A stretch of 64,000 nucleotides of DNA from Bacillota bacterium (GCA_023418475.1 JAEZZO010000009.1:62001-126000); one strand, 5' to 3'; counted from the first letter of the stretch, positions 16,577-27,010 are shown. Notes: generated from the sequence alone by a model not told the origin. Made by a program: numbers and translations.

Positions 16577-17614
16577 TCAGTATACCTTCTGTGCCTCATC
16601 AAAGAGTGCTTTTATATTTGCAGGAGGAATGTCACATAGAATTGCCTCATGACTGGGTGATAGAATGAGTCCGGTCGGAAAGATGCTACGAAGTTCTCTC
16701 ACCTTTCTTTGTACTTCTTCCTCCGTTCCATGCACTAGCAGCTCCTGTGTATCAACACCTCCGCAAAAGGATACCTTCTCGTAAAATGCCGCTTTCAGCT
16801 TTTCCGGCTGCATTTTGCAGGCAAGTGATTGAATTGGGTGAATAACATCTACACCGGCAGCAATAAGGTCCGGAATAATATCTGCGATGGAGCCGCAGGA
16901 ATGATAGATTACTTTTAACCCGTAGGAATGTGCCTGCTCCACAAGCTTTTTACAGCCAGGTATCACAAATCTGCGTATCATATCCGGAGACAGGATGAGG
17001 CCCCTCTGACTTCCCATATCATTGCCGATTAGTACAGCATGTAGCTTTCCCTTTACGGCCTCGTAAAATATTTCATTTGCTTTCAAATAGAACTCAATTA
17101 TTTTAGCATTCACAGCCTCTACAATCTCGGGAATGGTAATCATATTCATCAATGCCGTTTCCATACCAAAAGCGGCACAGGTGTCCTGAAAATGAGCCGA
17201 CCACATCATCCCCAGCAATACCTTATCCTTAGGAGCAGCTTTTACACGGCGCCTGCATTCTTCAATATCAATATAATGAGAGGGATCTGGCCATTGAAAG
17301 AAATCCAGATCTTCTAATTCCTCTGCCTCCTTAAAACAGCCGTCCGCTGTCAGAGTTCGTTCCTCATTATCAATATTTCCATCCATATACCAGTCAAATG
17401 CGGCATATATGGCATTCGCTTCCGGCGAATGATAAGGCACCTCAACTGCATAAAAATCATCTCCTACGGAAAGCTTCAGCTCGTGCAAATCCTTACGTCC
17501 GTAATAGGCAAGAAGCGCCGGCAAAGCTTTGTGATCCGGCATTCCAAGCCAGGCCGCCGGACGGTCCACCGGCTTTCTTTCGACTGTATTATAAAAGCGC
17601 TCAATACTGTTCAT
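16577..17614 (-). CDS. UroD-like (uroporphyrinogen decarboxylase/methyltransferase superfamily) protein
   Basis: 345 aa from ATG 17614 (GGAGGTTAAT upstream). Belongs to the UroD/MtaA/CmuA TIM-barrel superfamily: SIERFYNTVERKPVDRPAAW at the start, VIYHSCGSI (zinc-type His and Cys) and FCGGVDTQELLVHGT later. No heme synthesis genes are near, so it is unlikely to be HemE. Members that sit with glycoside hydrolases are of unknown function; corrinoid methyltransferase-type chemistry such as demethylation of a methylated sugar is one possibility, but no corrinoid protein is in the window. Probably last gene of the operon with the two glycoside hydrolase genes upstream. Confidence 0.75.
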   Translation of the reverse strand: MNSIERFYNTVERKPVDRPAAWLGMPDHKALPALLAYYGRKDLHELKLSVGDDFYAVEVPYHSPEANAIYAAFDWYMDGNIDNEERTLTADGCFKEAEELEDLDFFQWPDPSHYIDIEECRRRVKAAPKDKVLLGMMWSAHFQDTCAAFGMETALMNMITIPEIVEAVNAKIIEFYLKANEIFYEAVKGKLHAVLIGNDMGSQRGLILSPDMIRRFVIPGCKKLVEQAHSYGLKVIYHSCGSIADIIPDLIAAGVDVIHPIQSLACKMQPEKLKAAFYEKVSFCGGVDTQELLVHGTEEEVQRKVRELRSIFPTGLILSPSHEAILCDIPPANIKALFDEAQKVY

Positions 17615-17764
17615 ATTAACCTCCATCCTGTCATCTGTATCCGATTAACCTTGTTTACTATCTCTTCTGACAAATGCATAAAGATGTTTATCCGATGCAT
17701 CTCTCTGCGCATTCTCGGTTTTTTTCGATTTAAAGACATTTTTTTCGCACTTTCTCTATTCCTT

Positions 17765-19810
17765 CTATATTTTCCTTCTCCGCACCACTGCCGCACCATA
17801 AGGCATAAGAGTTAACTCTGTACCTGTTTCTTCTCCAGTTAACAGATTTTTCCCTCCGCCAGCATCCGTAATCTTATTCTCCTCTTCTGAGAAATTAAGA
17901 TAGAACTCATAATTCCAATTTGTATCAGAACGCATATGATACTCGATTCCTTCCGGCAGCTTGCGAATTTGTATACCAGCAAGACCAAGTATTTTCTTTA
18001 GGATCGCCTCCATACCTGCTTCTTCCACCCTTGCTCCGATATAATAGGCGAAGCCTTTTCCATAAGCATTCACCATAACAGCAGGGGTACCGGCATAAAA
18101 ATCCTCCTTATATTCTCCAAGTACTCTAGCCGTATCTGTTTTAATAATTTCACAAAAATCTTTTACCGGATAGCTCTCTGTAATAAAGTCTCGCCGGAAC
18201 ACTACTGCGTTCTTATCTGCCGGATACAATGTATCAATCTCCTCTGTATATAACCCGAACAGGTCTCGCAGCCCATCACCCGGAAATCCTCCCAGATAGC
18301 ACAAAGTATTCTCATTTACATAACCGGTCAGATAGGTTGCTATCAGGATTCCTCCTTCTTGCGTATATCTTTTCAGCTTAGCTGCTGTATCCGGTTTTAA
18401 CAGATAAAGCATTGGAGCAATCAGAACCTTATAGCCGGAAAAATCTGCTCCCTGGGATATGATATCCGCATCAACACCATTACTTAGCATACTACTGTAA
18501 ATGCTCCTGCAGGTGTCCTCATATTTTTTATCGTTACTAAGACCAGCCATATCCTCAATCGCCCAGCGGTTGTTCCAGTCAAATAGGAGGGCAATCTCAG
18601 GTCTTACCAGGCTTCCTGTAACACAAGAGAGCTTCTTAAGAATAGCTCCGACCTCTTCCACCTCTTTGAACACTCTGGTGTCACTTCTTCCCAGATGGTC
18701 CAGGACTGCCCCGTGATGCTGCTCATAAGACCCCCTTCCCTTTCTCCACTGAAAATATCCCACCATATCGGAACCACAGGCGACTGCCTGAAGGCAGGAC
18801 AGCCTATGGACACCCGGCCTCTTCAGCTTGTTATATGGGTGCCAATTTACCTGGCTTGGTACACTTTCCATGAGCAAAAAGGGCTTATCCTTCCGAAAGG
18901 AGCGCATGACACTATGATCAAAGGCATTCTCATAGGCAGTCTTTACAATGGCTTCTCCATCATTATTCCAAGCCGGATAACTGTCCCAGGATATAAGATC
19001 AAGCTCCTTTGCCATTTCATAATAATCCAGACTTTTATACAATCTCATAAAATTTGTGGTAACCGGGATGTCCGGTGTCAGTTCTTTTAAAACCGCTATC
19101 TCTGACTTCATATAATCCGTCATATTCCAGGTGTTAAAACGCTTCCAGTCCAAAAGCAATCCGTTGATACTGCCTTCTCCATTTCGATAAGGCGGTTCGA
19201 TCTGTTCAAAGCAATTATAGCGGTGACTCCAGAAGGTAGTCCACCATTCACGGTTAAGCTCTTCTATATCATTGTGGTATTTCCTGCGCAGGTACTCACG
19301 GAACCTGTCGCGGCAAAGCTCACAATAGCATTCTCCTCCCAGTTCATTGGAAACATGCCAAAGCAAAAGTCCCGGATGGTTTCCAAACTTTTCTGCCAGC
19401 TTCCGGTCTATCACAGACACCTTTTCCCGGTAATGCGGCGATGACATACAATGATTGTGCCGTACCCCGTGATGATTACGCACACCGTCCGCACTTACCC
19501 GCATTGCCTCCGGATATGCTGCGTCCAGCCAGGCCGGCCTTGCTCCCGACGGTGTAGCAAGTATCGTATAAATTCCGTTCTGGTAAAGCCGGTCCATCAT
19601 TTCCTTTAGCCATTCAAAATGAAATACCCCCTCCTCCGGCTCATAAACCGACCAGGAGAATACTCCCAGGGTTACTACGTTAATACCTGCCTGTTTCATC
19701 AGGTAAACATCTTCCTTCAAAATATCAGGACGATCCAGCCATTGCTCCGGATTATAATCTCCTCCGTGTAAAACTGCTTGTGTTTTTTCAAATAAACCAT
19801 TTTTCTTCAT
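17765..19810 (-). CDS. GH42 beta-galactosidase
   Basis: 681 aa from ATG 19810, which has GGAGCTGATT upstream. Retaining enzyme that releases terminal galactose from oligosaccharides. N-terminal signature HGGDYNPEQW (residues 15-24); predicted acid/base Glu156 in WHVSNELGG and nucleophile Glu315 in LLMESVPSQ; zinc-type cysteines at 121, 161, 163 and 166. A trimerisation domain (from about 385) and short C-terminal beta domain follow. No signal peptide, so it acts in the cytoplasm on imported oligosaccharides, which fits the ABC transporter upstream. Family members also cleave alpha-L-arabinosides, so substrate is not certain. Confidence 0.92.
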   Translation of the reverse strand: MKKNGLFEKTQAVLHGGDYNPEQWLDRPDILKEDVYLMKQAGINVVTLGVFSWSVYEPEEGVFHFEWLKEMMDRLYQNGIYTILATPSGARPAWLDAAYPEAMRVSADGVRNHHGVRHNHCMSSPHYREKVSVIDRKLAEKFGNHPGLLLWHVSNELGGECYCELCRDRFREYLRRKYHNDIEELNREWWTTFWSHRYNCFEQIEPPYRNGEGSINGLLLDWKRFNTWNMTDYMKSEIAVLKELTPDIPVTTNFMRLYKSLDYYEMAKELDLISWDSYPAWNNDGEAIVKTAYENAFDHSVMRSFRKDKPFLLMESVPSQVNWHPYNKLKRPGVHRLSCLQAVACGSDMVGYFQWRKGRGSYEQHHGAVLDHLGRSDTRVFKEVEEVGAILKKLSCVTGSLVRPEIALLFDWNNRWAIEDMAGLSNDKKYEDTCRSIYSSMLSNGVDADIISQGADFSGYKVLIAPMLYLLKPDTAAKLKRYTQEGGILIATYLTGYVNENTLCYLGGFPGDGLRDLFGLYTEEIDTLYPADKNAVVFRRDFITESYPVKDFCEIIKTDTARVLGEYKEDFYAGTPAVMVNAYGKGFAYYIGARVEEAGMEAILKKILGLAGIQIRKLPEGIEYHMRSDTNWNYEFYLNFSEEENKITDAGGGKNLLTGEETGTELTLMPYGAAVVRRRKI

Positions 19811-19896
19811 AATCAGCTCCATTTCTGTGCTCTGTTTTATGCATTCAATTTATTACCGACTGTATGTACTCCGTATGGTTTTATCTTTCTCCGGAA

Positions 19897-22482
19897 TTAT
19901 TCATAGAATTCTAGTACCGGTGCCTCACCAAGACCTGTGGCTTCCAGCTGCATATGCGTGGAGGCTCCGTCCCTTAGCCTCCAAACCAATGTATTGGCAA
20001 CTTCTATGACTAATATATTATTACCCTTTTGTAAGAGCTTTGTTACTTCGATCCGGTCCGGACTAGACAGTAGCATGCCGGCTTCCCGGTCATTAATACT
20101 TACCTTTGCGCAATCCCCAAACTTTGGCAGGAATAGCATACATTGCTTTTCTTTCACTTCTTTCAGTTCAAATCTCCCTTCATACCGGAAGGTGCCGGAA
20201 AAATGACTGAAATACTTCGGACCATTCATATTCGGAAGCTTCTCGTCCGCCTTCAGAATTAGTCTTTCTTTAAAGTCTGTATTTCGTCCGGCTTCCTTTA
20301 GCAATACCCTCCATTCACAGTTGATTTTTATTCTGTTTACACAAATAGGTTGCTTATGCAATACTTTCCTTCGATTTGGAATTAAAATTTTCATCTGACC
20401 GGGTTCCAGGTAGAGCCGAAAGGTATTGTGTTGTATTGCATAATTGGTAATTTTATTATTCATAGCATCATACTCTTCCATTGCTGTAAATTCACCTTTT
20501 GAAATGGTAACATTTGTATCGACAGATTCCTTTGTATTTTCATTAAAAAGCAAAAATATTCTGCCATCCTCCTGCTGATAGCAGTAGGAACGAAGAGTTT
20601 TCAGTGTTTTCCAAATGTATAACGGTGATTTCTGATGCTGATTAATTGCTTTGACCAGCTGCTGCAGCCTTACTACGTTTACAGCGTTTCCAAATTCTCG
20701 CGGTAGAGTATTGCCCATAGTATCCGTCTCAGGCAGATGATCCACCATATAGATGATCAGTCCCTTCGCGGCTGCCTTCCTGATAAAATCCACTGCTCCT
20801 TCCGGTATTGCTTCACAATAGGGAACAATCAGACATCCATACCTTTCCTTCAAAATGACCAGCTGTTTCTCCTCTACTTTCACGTAATCCTGCGCAAAAA
20901 TATCTGCCGGTATCACATCACAGTCCAGTTGTGCTTCTAAAAGCTTTCTGACCGGCTGTTGGAACAGCTGAACCTTTTTACCTCCCCATTCTGCTTCTGC
21001 ATGATACAATACTGCCGCATCCGCTATATGTGTTCCTTCGCTGACCAGATGACTGACCCGGTTCATATACCGCATCAGCTGTATAAAAAATGGATACTGC
21101 GGATTATTACCTCCTGCATAGAAATGCGGCGGACAATCCGGATCCGGAAATTTCATGGAGAATGCATGCGGGACAAATTTATTAATTCCTCTCACAAGCA
21201 TATGGTTAGTCAGCCATTTCATAAGCGAAACTCCTTCTGCCCAACCGTAATTTCCAAAAATCTCACACAATGCCCGGCCCTTTTTCTCCGGATCAATATG
21301 AGCACAGGAACTGCCTAATTTCGCTAGACCAAAGTGAAAGAATTCTCCGTCGCAATCGCCTGCAATCCACTGATGTATTTTATCTTCAAATCCCGGAATA
21401 ATCTGATGATGCACCACATCAATTCCAGACATATGCTGCCCGCTCTGTTCCCTGAAGTAATGTCCGATGCTGCAGCCAAGTCTGGCATGTGCATTATCAT
21501 CCTCTATAATATGGCCGATGTATTCCACTCCATGTTTTTTGCACCAGCTGCCCAGCTGTCCGGAAAAGCATTCCGCAACCAGCTTTGTAACTGCTTCCAT
21601 ATATTGTGAACGGACCTTAGCCGTTTTCTCCCCCATATCATACCAAAGTGCAGGAAGTTGATACACCAGTTCTTCTTTCCATATTTGACGTAGTTCCTTC
21701 AATAATTCTTCACTCCAGGGAAGTTTTACATCTCTCTTCCCCAGGAGCTCGTGAAAATCATACCCCATAGTATTGCCAATCTCCGCCTCATCGGAGAAAA
21801 AGCCTGCAAATGTTTTTCCAAAATCATGCTTATAATGTTCATAATGCTTTTCATACACTTCATTAATCAAAACTTTAACTGACTCGCTGTCTATCAAATT
21901 CATATAGTTTGGTCTGCCGCCGCGCAGCTGTGTCGTATAAAGAAGAAACAGGCGGTATCTTCCTTCCGGAAGTTCAAAGTACACTAAGCCGTCATGCACC
22001 TGACCGGTGAGATCAATGACATCCTCTTCCGATACGGCAAGTGATTGAGCATCCGGTTTTTTACAGGCTAAAACGGCTAGCAGCTTACCGTCTTCTCCCA
22101 AAAAAGGACGGATTAACACCGAACCGTTATTCGCCGGTCCTAGGATATCCATATGACGTTCTGCCAGATAAACCTTTGCTAACGCAGGTTTCTTCAAAAA
22201 AGCTCCATTTGCATGCCCGGTAGGGAATTTATCATCATCCAGTATCCAGATACGCAGTCCGCGCTTTCTTGCCTCATCCATAATAAAATCAACATCCACC
22301 CACCATCCATGACCACAGTAATCCGGATGCGGTCTAGATTCCAGACAGATTTCACGAATACCGCATTCTTCAATCCGGTCCATTTCTTCCCTGATTACCT
22401 CATGATTTTCCCCATGCATCCATAAAAACGGAAGAATATAACTTCCGCCCTGGTTGTTTAATAATTCTTCTACTCTTTTCAT
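19897..22482 (-). CDS. Putative glycoside hydrolase, GH106-like
   Basis: 861 aa from ATG 22482 (AAGGAAGGAAAG upstream). N-terminal TIM-barrel-like part with ESRPHPDYCGHGWW and WILDDDKFPTGHANG, a middle part that includes FFSDEAEIGN and HIIEDDNAHARLGCSIGHYF, and a C-terminal galactose-binding-like beta-sandwich (from about residue 740, YFSHFSGTFRYEGRFEL). The overall layout resembles the GH106 alpha-L-rhamnosidase-related proteins common in Lachnospiraceae, but it is shorter than proven GH106 enzymes, and I cannot assign catalytic residues. No signal peptide. Rhamnosidase activity would fit the adjacent rhamnose/fucose pathway, but is inference. Confidence 0.6.
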   Translation of the reverse strand: MKRVEELLNNQGGSYILPFLWMHGENHEVIREEMDRIEECGIREICLESRPHPDYCGHGWWVDVDFIMDEARKRGLRIWILDDDKFPTGHANGAFLKKPALAKVYLAERHMDILGPANNGSVLIRPFLGEDGKLLAVLACKKPDAQSLAVSEEDVIDLTGQVHDGLVYFELPEGRYRLFLLYTTQLRGGRPNYMNLIDSESVKVLINEVYEKHYEHYKHDFGKTFAGFFSDEAEIGNTMGYDFHELLGKRDVKLPWSEELLKELRQIWKEELVYQLPALWYDMGEKTAKVRSQYMEAVTKLVAECFSGQLGSWCKKHGVEYIGHIIEDDNAHARLGCSIGHYFREQSGQHMSGIDVVHHQIIPGFEDKIHQWIAGDCDGEFFHFGLAKLGSSCAHIDPEKKGRALCEIFGNYGWAEGVSLMKWLTNHMLVRGINKFVPHAFSMKFPDPDCPPHFYAGGNNPQYPFFIQLMRYMNRVSHLVSEGTHIADAAVLYHAEAEWGGKKVQLFQQPVRKLLEAQLDCDVIPADIFAQDYVKVEEKQLVILKERYGCLIVPYCEAIPEGAVDFIRKAAAKGLIIYMVDHLPETDTMGNTLPREFGNAVNVVRLQQLVKAINQHQKSPLYIWKTLKTLRSYCYQQEDGRIFLLFNENTKESVDTNVTISKGEFTAMEEYDAMNNKITNYAIQHNTFRLYLEPGQMKILIPNRRKVLHKQPICVNRIKINCEWRVLLKEAGRNTDFKERLILKADEKLPNMNGPKYFSHFSGTFRYEGRFELKEVKEKQCMLFLPKFGDCAKVSINDREAGMLLSSPDRIEVTKLLQKGNNILVIEVANTLVWRLRDGASTHMQLEATGLGEAPVLEFYE

Positions 22483-22617
22483 AACCGCTTTCCTTCCTTG
22501 ACATTTCACCGGTTTTCTTCAAAGTATTCGGAAACATCCATTTCATCGGTATCTTGACAGAATTTGTTTCATTATCTTATTACCTTACTAATTTATTATT
22601 TCTAATTCATTTTATCG

Positions 22618-22647
22618 AAAAGGGGATGCTATTGGCATCCCCTTTTT
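22618..22647. terminator. Bidirectional terminator
   Basis: AAAAGGGGATGC (22618-22629) pairs perfectly with GCATCCCCTTTT (22635-22646), with T-runs on both strands. It ends the transcript of the binding-protein gene (minus); the hydrolase genes beyond are reached by read-through or their own promoter. Confidence 0.85.
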
Positions 22648-22663
22648 AAACTTTTGGATAGCA

Positions 22664-24409
22664 CTATTTACTAATCGAGGAAAGATCAGATTTATCCAGA
22701 AGCATCTTTATTGTACCATCAAAATCAACAACCTGACTCTTAACCCCACTTACATAGTCCTGCCACTGTTTATCGTTATTTACATCCCATTCACCGGTGA
22801 TAAATTTCAGTGCATTTTCTTTTGCATAGGTCTCACAATTGGTTGTCAGTTCTGCCTTATCCGTAGACTGCTGATCACTCAGAGAAAGCACCGGAGTGCG
22901 GTCAAAAGGTGATACAGAGTCCTCACCGCCGATTTTACCGGATTCAATCCAATATTGTCCCTCATAGAAGCTGTCTTTCGCATTCCACCAAGGCTCGGTC
23001 GGAAGTAATTCTGTCATGGATTCAAAGGTCTGCGGAACAAATGGAATTCCGGTTCGGCATACACCGCCGGCCATAATTCCCAGGTTAGAAGAAGCCTGTA
23101 CGGGATCCTCTGCCTTCGTAATTGCATCGGAGTAGGTATGATTACCAGAAGCATCTTTGGTATAGGTATCACCTTCCACACCCCAGTTCATCAATTCAAT
23201 CATTTCATCGGAATATTGATAATCGATCATTCTTACAACCCATTCCGGATATTTCGTATCAGCGGAAATAATAATGCCCATCTGACTCTGAAGTGATTTG
23301 CCAGTCTGCTTAGAGCCCCATTTCCATGCTGTTCCATAAGTTGCATCGGAAGGAAGATATGCCAGTCCCCATTGCATGCCATCCACACTTGATTGTGCAT
23401 TCCATGTTCTTGCCATTCCGGACCAAAGCGTCGGTATCATTGCAATATTGCCATTCACAGCCTTTTCTGTACAAGCAGCTCCATCATCGGTAGCAAATTC
23501 CGGATCAATATATCCTGCATTATATAAACCATTCAGATATTTTAACATCTCACGGAAATTATCCTCAATTGGACCAAAGGACCAGGAGGAACCATTCCAA
23601 TAGGTAGTATCCCAGGTATGGAAGATACCTACAAAGCCACGGTAAAACGCATAATTTTTATCTGAGTTGGTCATTACATATTTCGCATCGATTTTACCAT
23701 CCTCAATTAGTTTTTTTACATTAGCACATAATGCCGAGAACTCCTCCAGCGTAGAAGCAGGCGTTAAATTGAACTTCTTTAGAAGATCAAAGCGGTAAGC
23801 AAAGGAAGTAAAGGACTGAGCACCTGTATTATTATCAGGATTTACAAAGCCATCCATAAAGTAATATGCTGTTCCGTCCGGATTATAGGCGAATTTTTCA
23901 CCGCCATTTGTGTCTTTCACAAAGGAAGGATAATATTGCATATAATCCTTATACTTTGCAATATCAAGAACCACTCCGTCTGCTCCGTATTCATTAATCA
24001 TAGAAGCCTGGGAATAAGAGGATACATCCGGAAGATCACCAGACTGCAGCAGTACAGGTTCATTGGTTCTAAAATCCTGCCAGGGAGTTATCGTCCAGGT
24101 AATAGCAAGCTTACAGCCTAAGTAAGCCTCCATCTTCTCCTGCCATTTCTGCTGGATTTTAGTTCCTTCCGGTGATGTACCGAAATTAGGAATGGACACC
24201 TTAATGGAAAGGGTGTTATCAGGCAGTTTAGGAAAGCTTAATTCACCGGATGCTGCTTTGGTTGGTGCGACTGTAGCAGTTTCCTCCTGCGTGCTTACGC
24301 TGGTGTCATCTGCTGATGTTTCTGCGTCTTTGCTCTTCCCCTTACAGCCGGTAAGCAGTGAACAGCACATAATTGCCACCATAAATAATGCTATAACTTT
24401 CTTTTTCAT
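22664..24409 (-). CDS. ABC transporter sugar-binding lipoprotein (LplA-like)
   Basis: 581 aa from ATG 24409, which follows GAAAGGAGAAATTT. Type II signal peptide with lipobox LLTGC, then an Asp/Thr/Ser-rich linker and a large extracellular solute-binding domain (KLPDNTLSIKVSIPNF onward). Length and layout match the binding proteins of the LplABC/YtcQ group, which pair with two permeases and share an MsmK-type ATPase encoded elsewhere. No ATPase gene is in the cluster, as usual. Substrate is probably an oligosaccharide containing galactose, fucose or rhamnose, judged only from the neighbouring hydrolases. Confidence 0.9.
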   Translation of the reverse strand: MKKKVIALFMVAIMCCSLLTGCKGKSKDAETSADDTSVSTQEETATVAPTKAASGELSFPKLPDNTLSIKVSIPNFGTSPEGTKIQQKWQEKMEAYLGCKLAITWTITPWQDFRTNEPVLLQSGDLPDVSSYSQASMINEYGADGVVLDIAKYKDYMQYYPSFVKDTNGGEKFAYNPDGTAYYFMDGFVNPDNNTGAQSFTSFAYRFDLLKKFNLTPASTLEEFSALCANVKKLIEDGKIDAKYVMTNSDKNYAFYRGFVGIFHTWDTTYWNGSSWSFGPIEDNFREMLKYLNGLYNAGYIDPEFATDDGAACTEKAVNGNIAMIPTLWSGMARTWNAQSSVDGMQWGLAYLPSDATYGTAWKWGSKQTGKSLQSQMGIIISADTKYPEWVVRMIDYQYSDEMIELMNWGVEGDTYTKDASGNHTYSDAITKAEDPVQASSNLGIMAGGVCRTGIPFVPQTFESMTELLPTEPWWNAKDSFYEGQYWIESGKIGGEDSVSPFDRTPVLSLSDQQSTDKAELTTNCETYAKENALKFITGEWDVNNDKQWQDYVSGVKSQVVDFDGTIKMLLDKSDLSSISK

Positions 24410-24493
24410 AAATTTCTCCTTTCTGAAACTAAAATATATAGACAAATGCGAAACAGTAAGGTTATCTAAATCGTGACTTTCTAATCATACAGA

Positions 24494-24634
24494 CAAATGC
24501 GAAATAATATAGTCCTGTTGTAACATAAAAAATACATATTCTGCGCGTTAACGCTCCCTCCGCTTCACTTTTGTTTCGGGACATGTATTTTCTGTGTACA
24601 CAATTATGATAATTTTATAGTCTCACAATTACCT
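24494..24634. repeat. Family-A palindromic repeat, degenerate copy
   Basis: Contains GCGAAATAATATAG, ACGCTCCCTCCGCTT, TACATGTATTTTCTGTGTACACAATT and TCACAATTACC, in reversed orientation to the 11.5-kb copy. It lies in the gap between the binding-protein gene and the LplC-type permease. Confidence 0.65.
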
Positions 24635-24649
24635 AGCAAAATTTGCATG

Positions 24650-25555
24650 TTAACCTTTCACCGCACCAATCTGAACCCCCTGTGCAAAATATTTCTGAAC
24701 AAATGGATAAACGATCAGAATTGGTCCGATGGTTGCGATGATGCATGCATATTGTACATTTTTCGGATTAATGGCTCCGTTTCTTACCATTTCACTGACA
24801 CCGTCAAAGGTTCCGCCAGCCGCACCCGAGGTAAATAAGATCTTACGTAAAATCATCTGTATAGGCTGCTTTGCCTCATCCTTAATATAGAGTAATGCCT
24901 CAAAGAAGCTGTTCCAAATAAATACTACGGAAAATAATCCAAAGGACGCATACAATGCTTTTGAGAGTGGCATATAAATCCGAAACAGAATACGAAACTC
25001 GCTTGCTCCGTCTACCATAGCCGCTTCCCTTATTTCCGTGGATATTCCTTTATAAAATGCGCGATACACAAATATGTTGTATGCTGATACCGCATTTGGC
25101 AGCACAAGTGCCCACATTGAATTAAGAAGCTTAAGCTTTGATATGATAATATAGGTCGGAACTGTACCGCCTGTAAAGAACATTGTAATTAAGAGCATAA
25201 TCGTAATTGGTTTTCTGAGTACAAAATCCTTCCTCATCAGTGCATATGCTATCATCGAGGTAAGCAGCAGATTTATAGCCGTACCAAGGGCAGCGTATAT
25301 AATCGTATTCTTATAGGCAATCCAGATATCACTTTGTCCAAAGACGATTTCATACCCTCTCAGGTTGAGATTCTTTGGCCACCAGGTGACCTTGCCGGAA
25401 CTGATCATCGCATTGCTGCTGAGGGAAATTGCAATGATATTCAGAAAGGGATAGATCATTACGATCGCAATTGCTATCATGACTATTACGAGAATGATAT
25501 CAAAGGCATAACTCCCAACATGTATCTTGTTATTTACTTTATTCCTGTTCTTCAT
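24650..25555 (-). CDS. ABC sugar permease, LplC/YesQ type
   Basis: 301 aa integral membrane protein, with six predicted helices and the MalG-like EAA loop (EIREAAMVDGASEFRILFRIYMPLSKA in part). Ends VQIGAVKG, as family members do. AAAGGAGACC precedes the ATG. Works with the LplB-type permease encoded 12 bases upstream and the binding lipoprotein encoded downstream. Confidence 0.93.
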   Translation of the reverse strand: MKNRNKVNNKIHVGSYAFDIILVIVMIAIAIVMIYPFLNIIAISLSSNAMISSGKVTWWPKNLNLRGYEIVFGQSDIWIAYKNTIIYAALGTAINLLLTSMIAYALMRKDFVLRKPITIMLLITMFFTGGTVPTYIIISKLKLLNSMWALVLPNAVSAYNIFVYRAFYKGISTEIREAAMVDGASEFRILFRIYMPLSKALYASFGLFSVVFIWNSFFEALLYIKDEAKQPIQMILRKILFTSGAAGGTFDGVSEMVRNGAINPKNVQYACIIATIGPILIVYPFVQKYFAQGVQIGAVKG

Positions 25556-25567
25556 CGCCGGTCTCCT

Positions 25568-26533
25568 TTACCATAAGCTGTTTTCCGGACTTAATTTCCG
25601 GGTAATACGGTTAGTTGAATATACCAGAATAAGACTTGCCACAGAAACAAACAGGTTAACCGCCGTAGCATATTCAAATTCTCCCTGTGCTATACCTACC
25701 CGGTATACATAGGTTCCAATCACATCAATCAGACTTCTGTTCGTATCATTTTGCATTAGCAAAACCTTGGTATAATCAGACTGAAGGACGTATCCGGTAT
25801 TCATAATCAAAAGAATCGTTGTTGTCGGTAAAATAGTCGGCCAGGCAATGTTTTTTATCTTCTGCCATCGATTTGCACCGTCAATATTAGCAACATCATA
25901 TAAAGTGGTATCAACATTGGACAAGGCCGCCAGATACATAATCGATCCCCATCCCATTCCATGCCATACCGCAGACCCCACATACAAAAGCAGAAAATAC
26001 TTACTGCCTGAATTCATATTAACGGGCGCAAGTCCGATAAAGCCGCGAAGTGTATTAAATACACCATCGATGGAACCGAAATTGTTTAGCATACCCACGA
26101 TAACAACTACGGAAATAAAATAGGGTATGTAGGAAATCGTCTGTACTGTACTTTTGAACCATCGAACTCTTATTTCATTCAGCAAAAGCGCAAAAATAAT
26201 TGGTGCAGGAAAGGTAAACAACAGGCTTACCACACCCACCTTCACCGTATTCCAGATTACCGTACCACAGTCCACATAATTAAAAAAACGGATAAAGTTT
26301 GCAAACAGCGGATCTTCCCATGGACTGTTCCAGATACCTAGCTTTGTTTTAAAATGTTTTAATGCAATCAAAATTCCATACATCGGTCCAAATTTAAATA
26401 TAATGATCAGAACCATTGCCGGTATTGTTAGAAGTACCAGTTCTCTCTGCTTCCATAATGTTTTAGAAAACCTGCTCATTCGCTGCCCTGCCGACAGATT
26501 GAATGGTGCAGCCTTCTTATTTTTATTTGTCAT
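25568..26533 (-). CDS. ABC sugar permease, LplB/YesP type
   Basis: About 321 aa from ATG 26533. Membrane protein with an N-terminal helix LVLLTIPAMVLIIIFKFGPM and the MalF-like EAA loop (YDVANIDGANRWQKIKNIAWP). First gene of the transporter operon, divergent from the histidine kinase gene across a 750-base gap. The in-frame ATG at 26545 is an alternative start. Confidence 0.92.
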   Translation of the reverse strand: MTNKNKKAAPFNLSAGQRMSRFSKTLWKQRELVLLTIPAMVLIIIFKFGPMYGILIALKHFKTKLGIWNSPWEDPLFANFIRFFNYVDCGTVIWNTVKVGVVSLLFTFPAPIIFALLLNEIRVRWFKSTVQTISYIPYFISVVVIVGMLNNFGSIDGVFNTLRGFIGLAPVNMNSGSKYFLLLYVGSAVWHGMGWGSIMYLAALSNVDTTLYDVANIDGANRWQKIKNIAWPTILPTTTILLIMNTGYVLQSDYTKVLLMQNDTNRSLIDVIGTYVYRVGIAQGEFEYATAVNLFVSVASLILVYSTNRITRKLSPENSLW

Positions 26534-26678
26534 AATTTTCCCCATTTCTCACTGCTTATTGTCTCATTCGCATGACTGTATCTTCCTGTAATGAACTCAT
26601 TATATGGTAAATATATATAGTTTTGAATGTAGACTACTTAGAATCATTATGCAAAATCCTTATACAATTTGAGATATA

Positions 26679-26697
26679 TTTGATTTTTTTCCATATT
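26679..26697 (+). promoter_or_regulatory. Direct repeat, copy 1 (candidate response-regulator site)
   Basis: TTTGATTTTTTTCCATATT, about 135 bases upstream of the permease start and identical to the copy at 27108-27126. Direct repeats in the divergent promoter region of a YesMN-controlled transporter suggest binding by the AraC-type response regulator. Confidence 0.5.
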
Positions 26698-26927
26698 CTC
26701 TTTAGAAATTACATATTCCCCGTTCTTCCCCCATGAAAACCTACTTCTTCTCTCTGAACGAACGGAAGCTGCCTAAATTAATTCTTAAGTATACCGAGTA
26801 CTTCTATTAAGCTCCTTTCCTTCCTGTTTCCGCTATCGGTGTCAGTATTCCTCCTTTCTCTGCATAATGAACATCTAAATTCTTGTATGGCACTTTTTGG
26901 TGATAAAATACAAATCGCATGATCTGG

Positions 26928-27010
26928 ATGTCAAAAGCCTAATATCTATTTGCTGGATGTATATGGGTGTCTCTATATCCAGCTTCATAAGCAGAGTAGG
27001 ACTTTGCCTT
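26928..27010. repeat. Family-B intergenic repeat, degenerate
   Basis: Carries the family-B modules GATGTCAAAAGCCTAATA, GCTGGATGTATATGGGTG and CTTCATAAGCAGAG in the usual order. Confidence 0.55.

Noticed and set aside
16577..17626. HemE (uroporphyrinogen decarboxylase of heme synthesis)
   Set aside because: The superfamily match is general, the surrounding genes are for glycan use, and no other heme gene is near.
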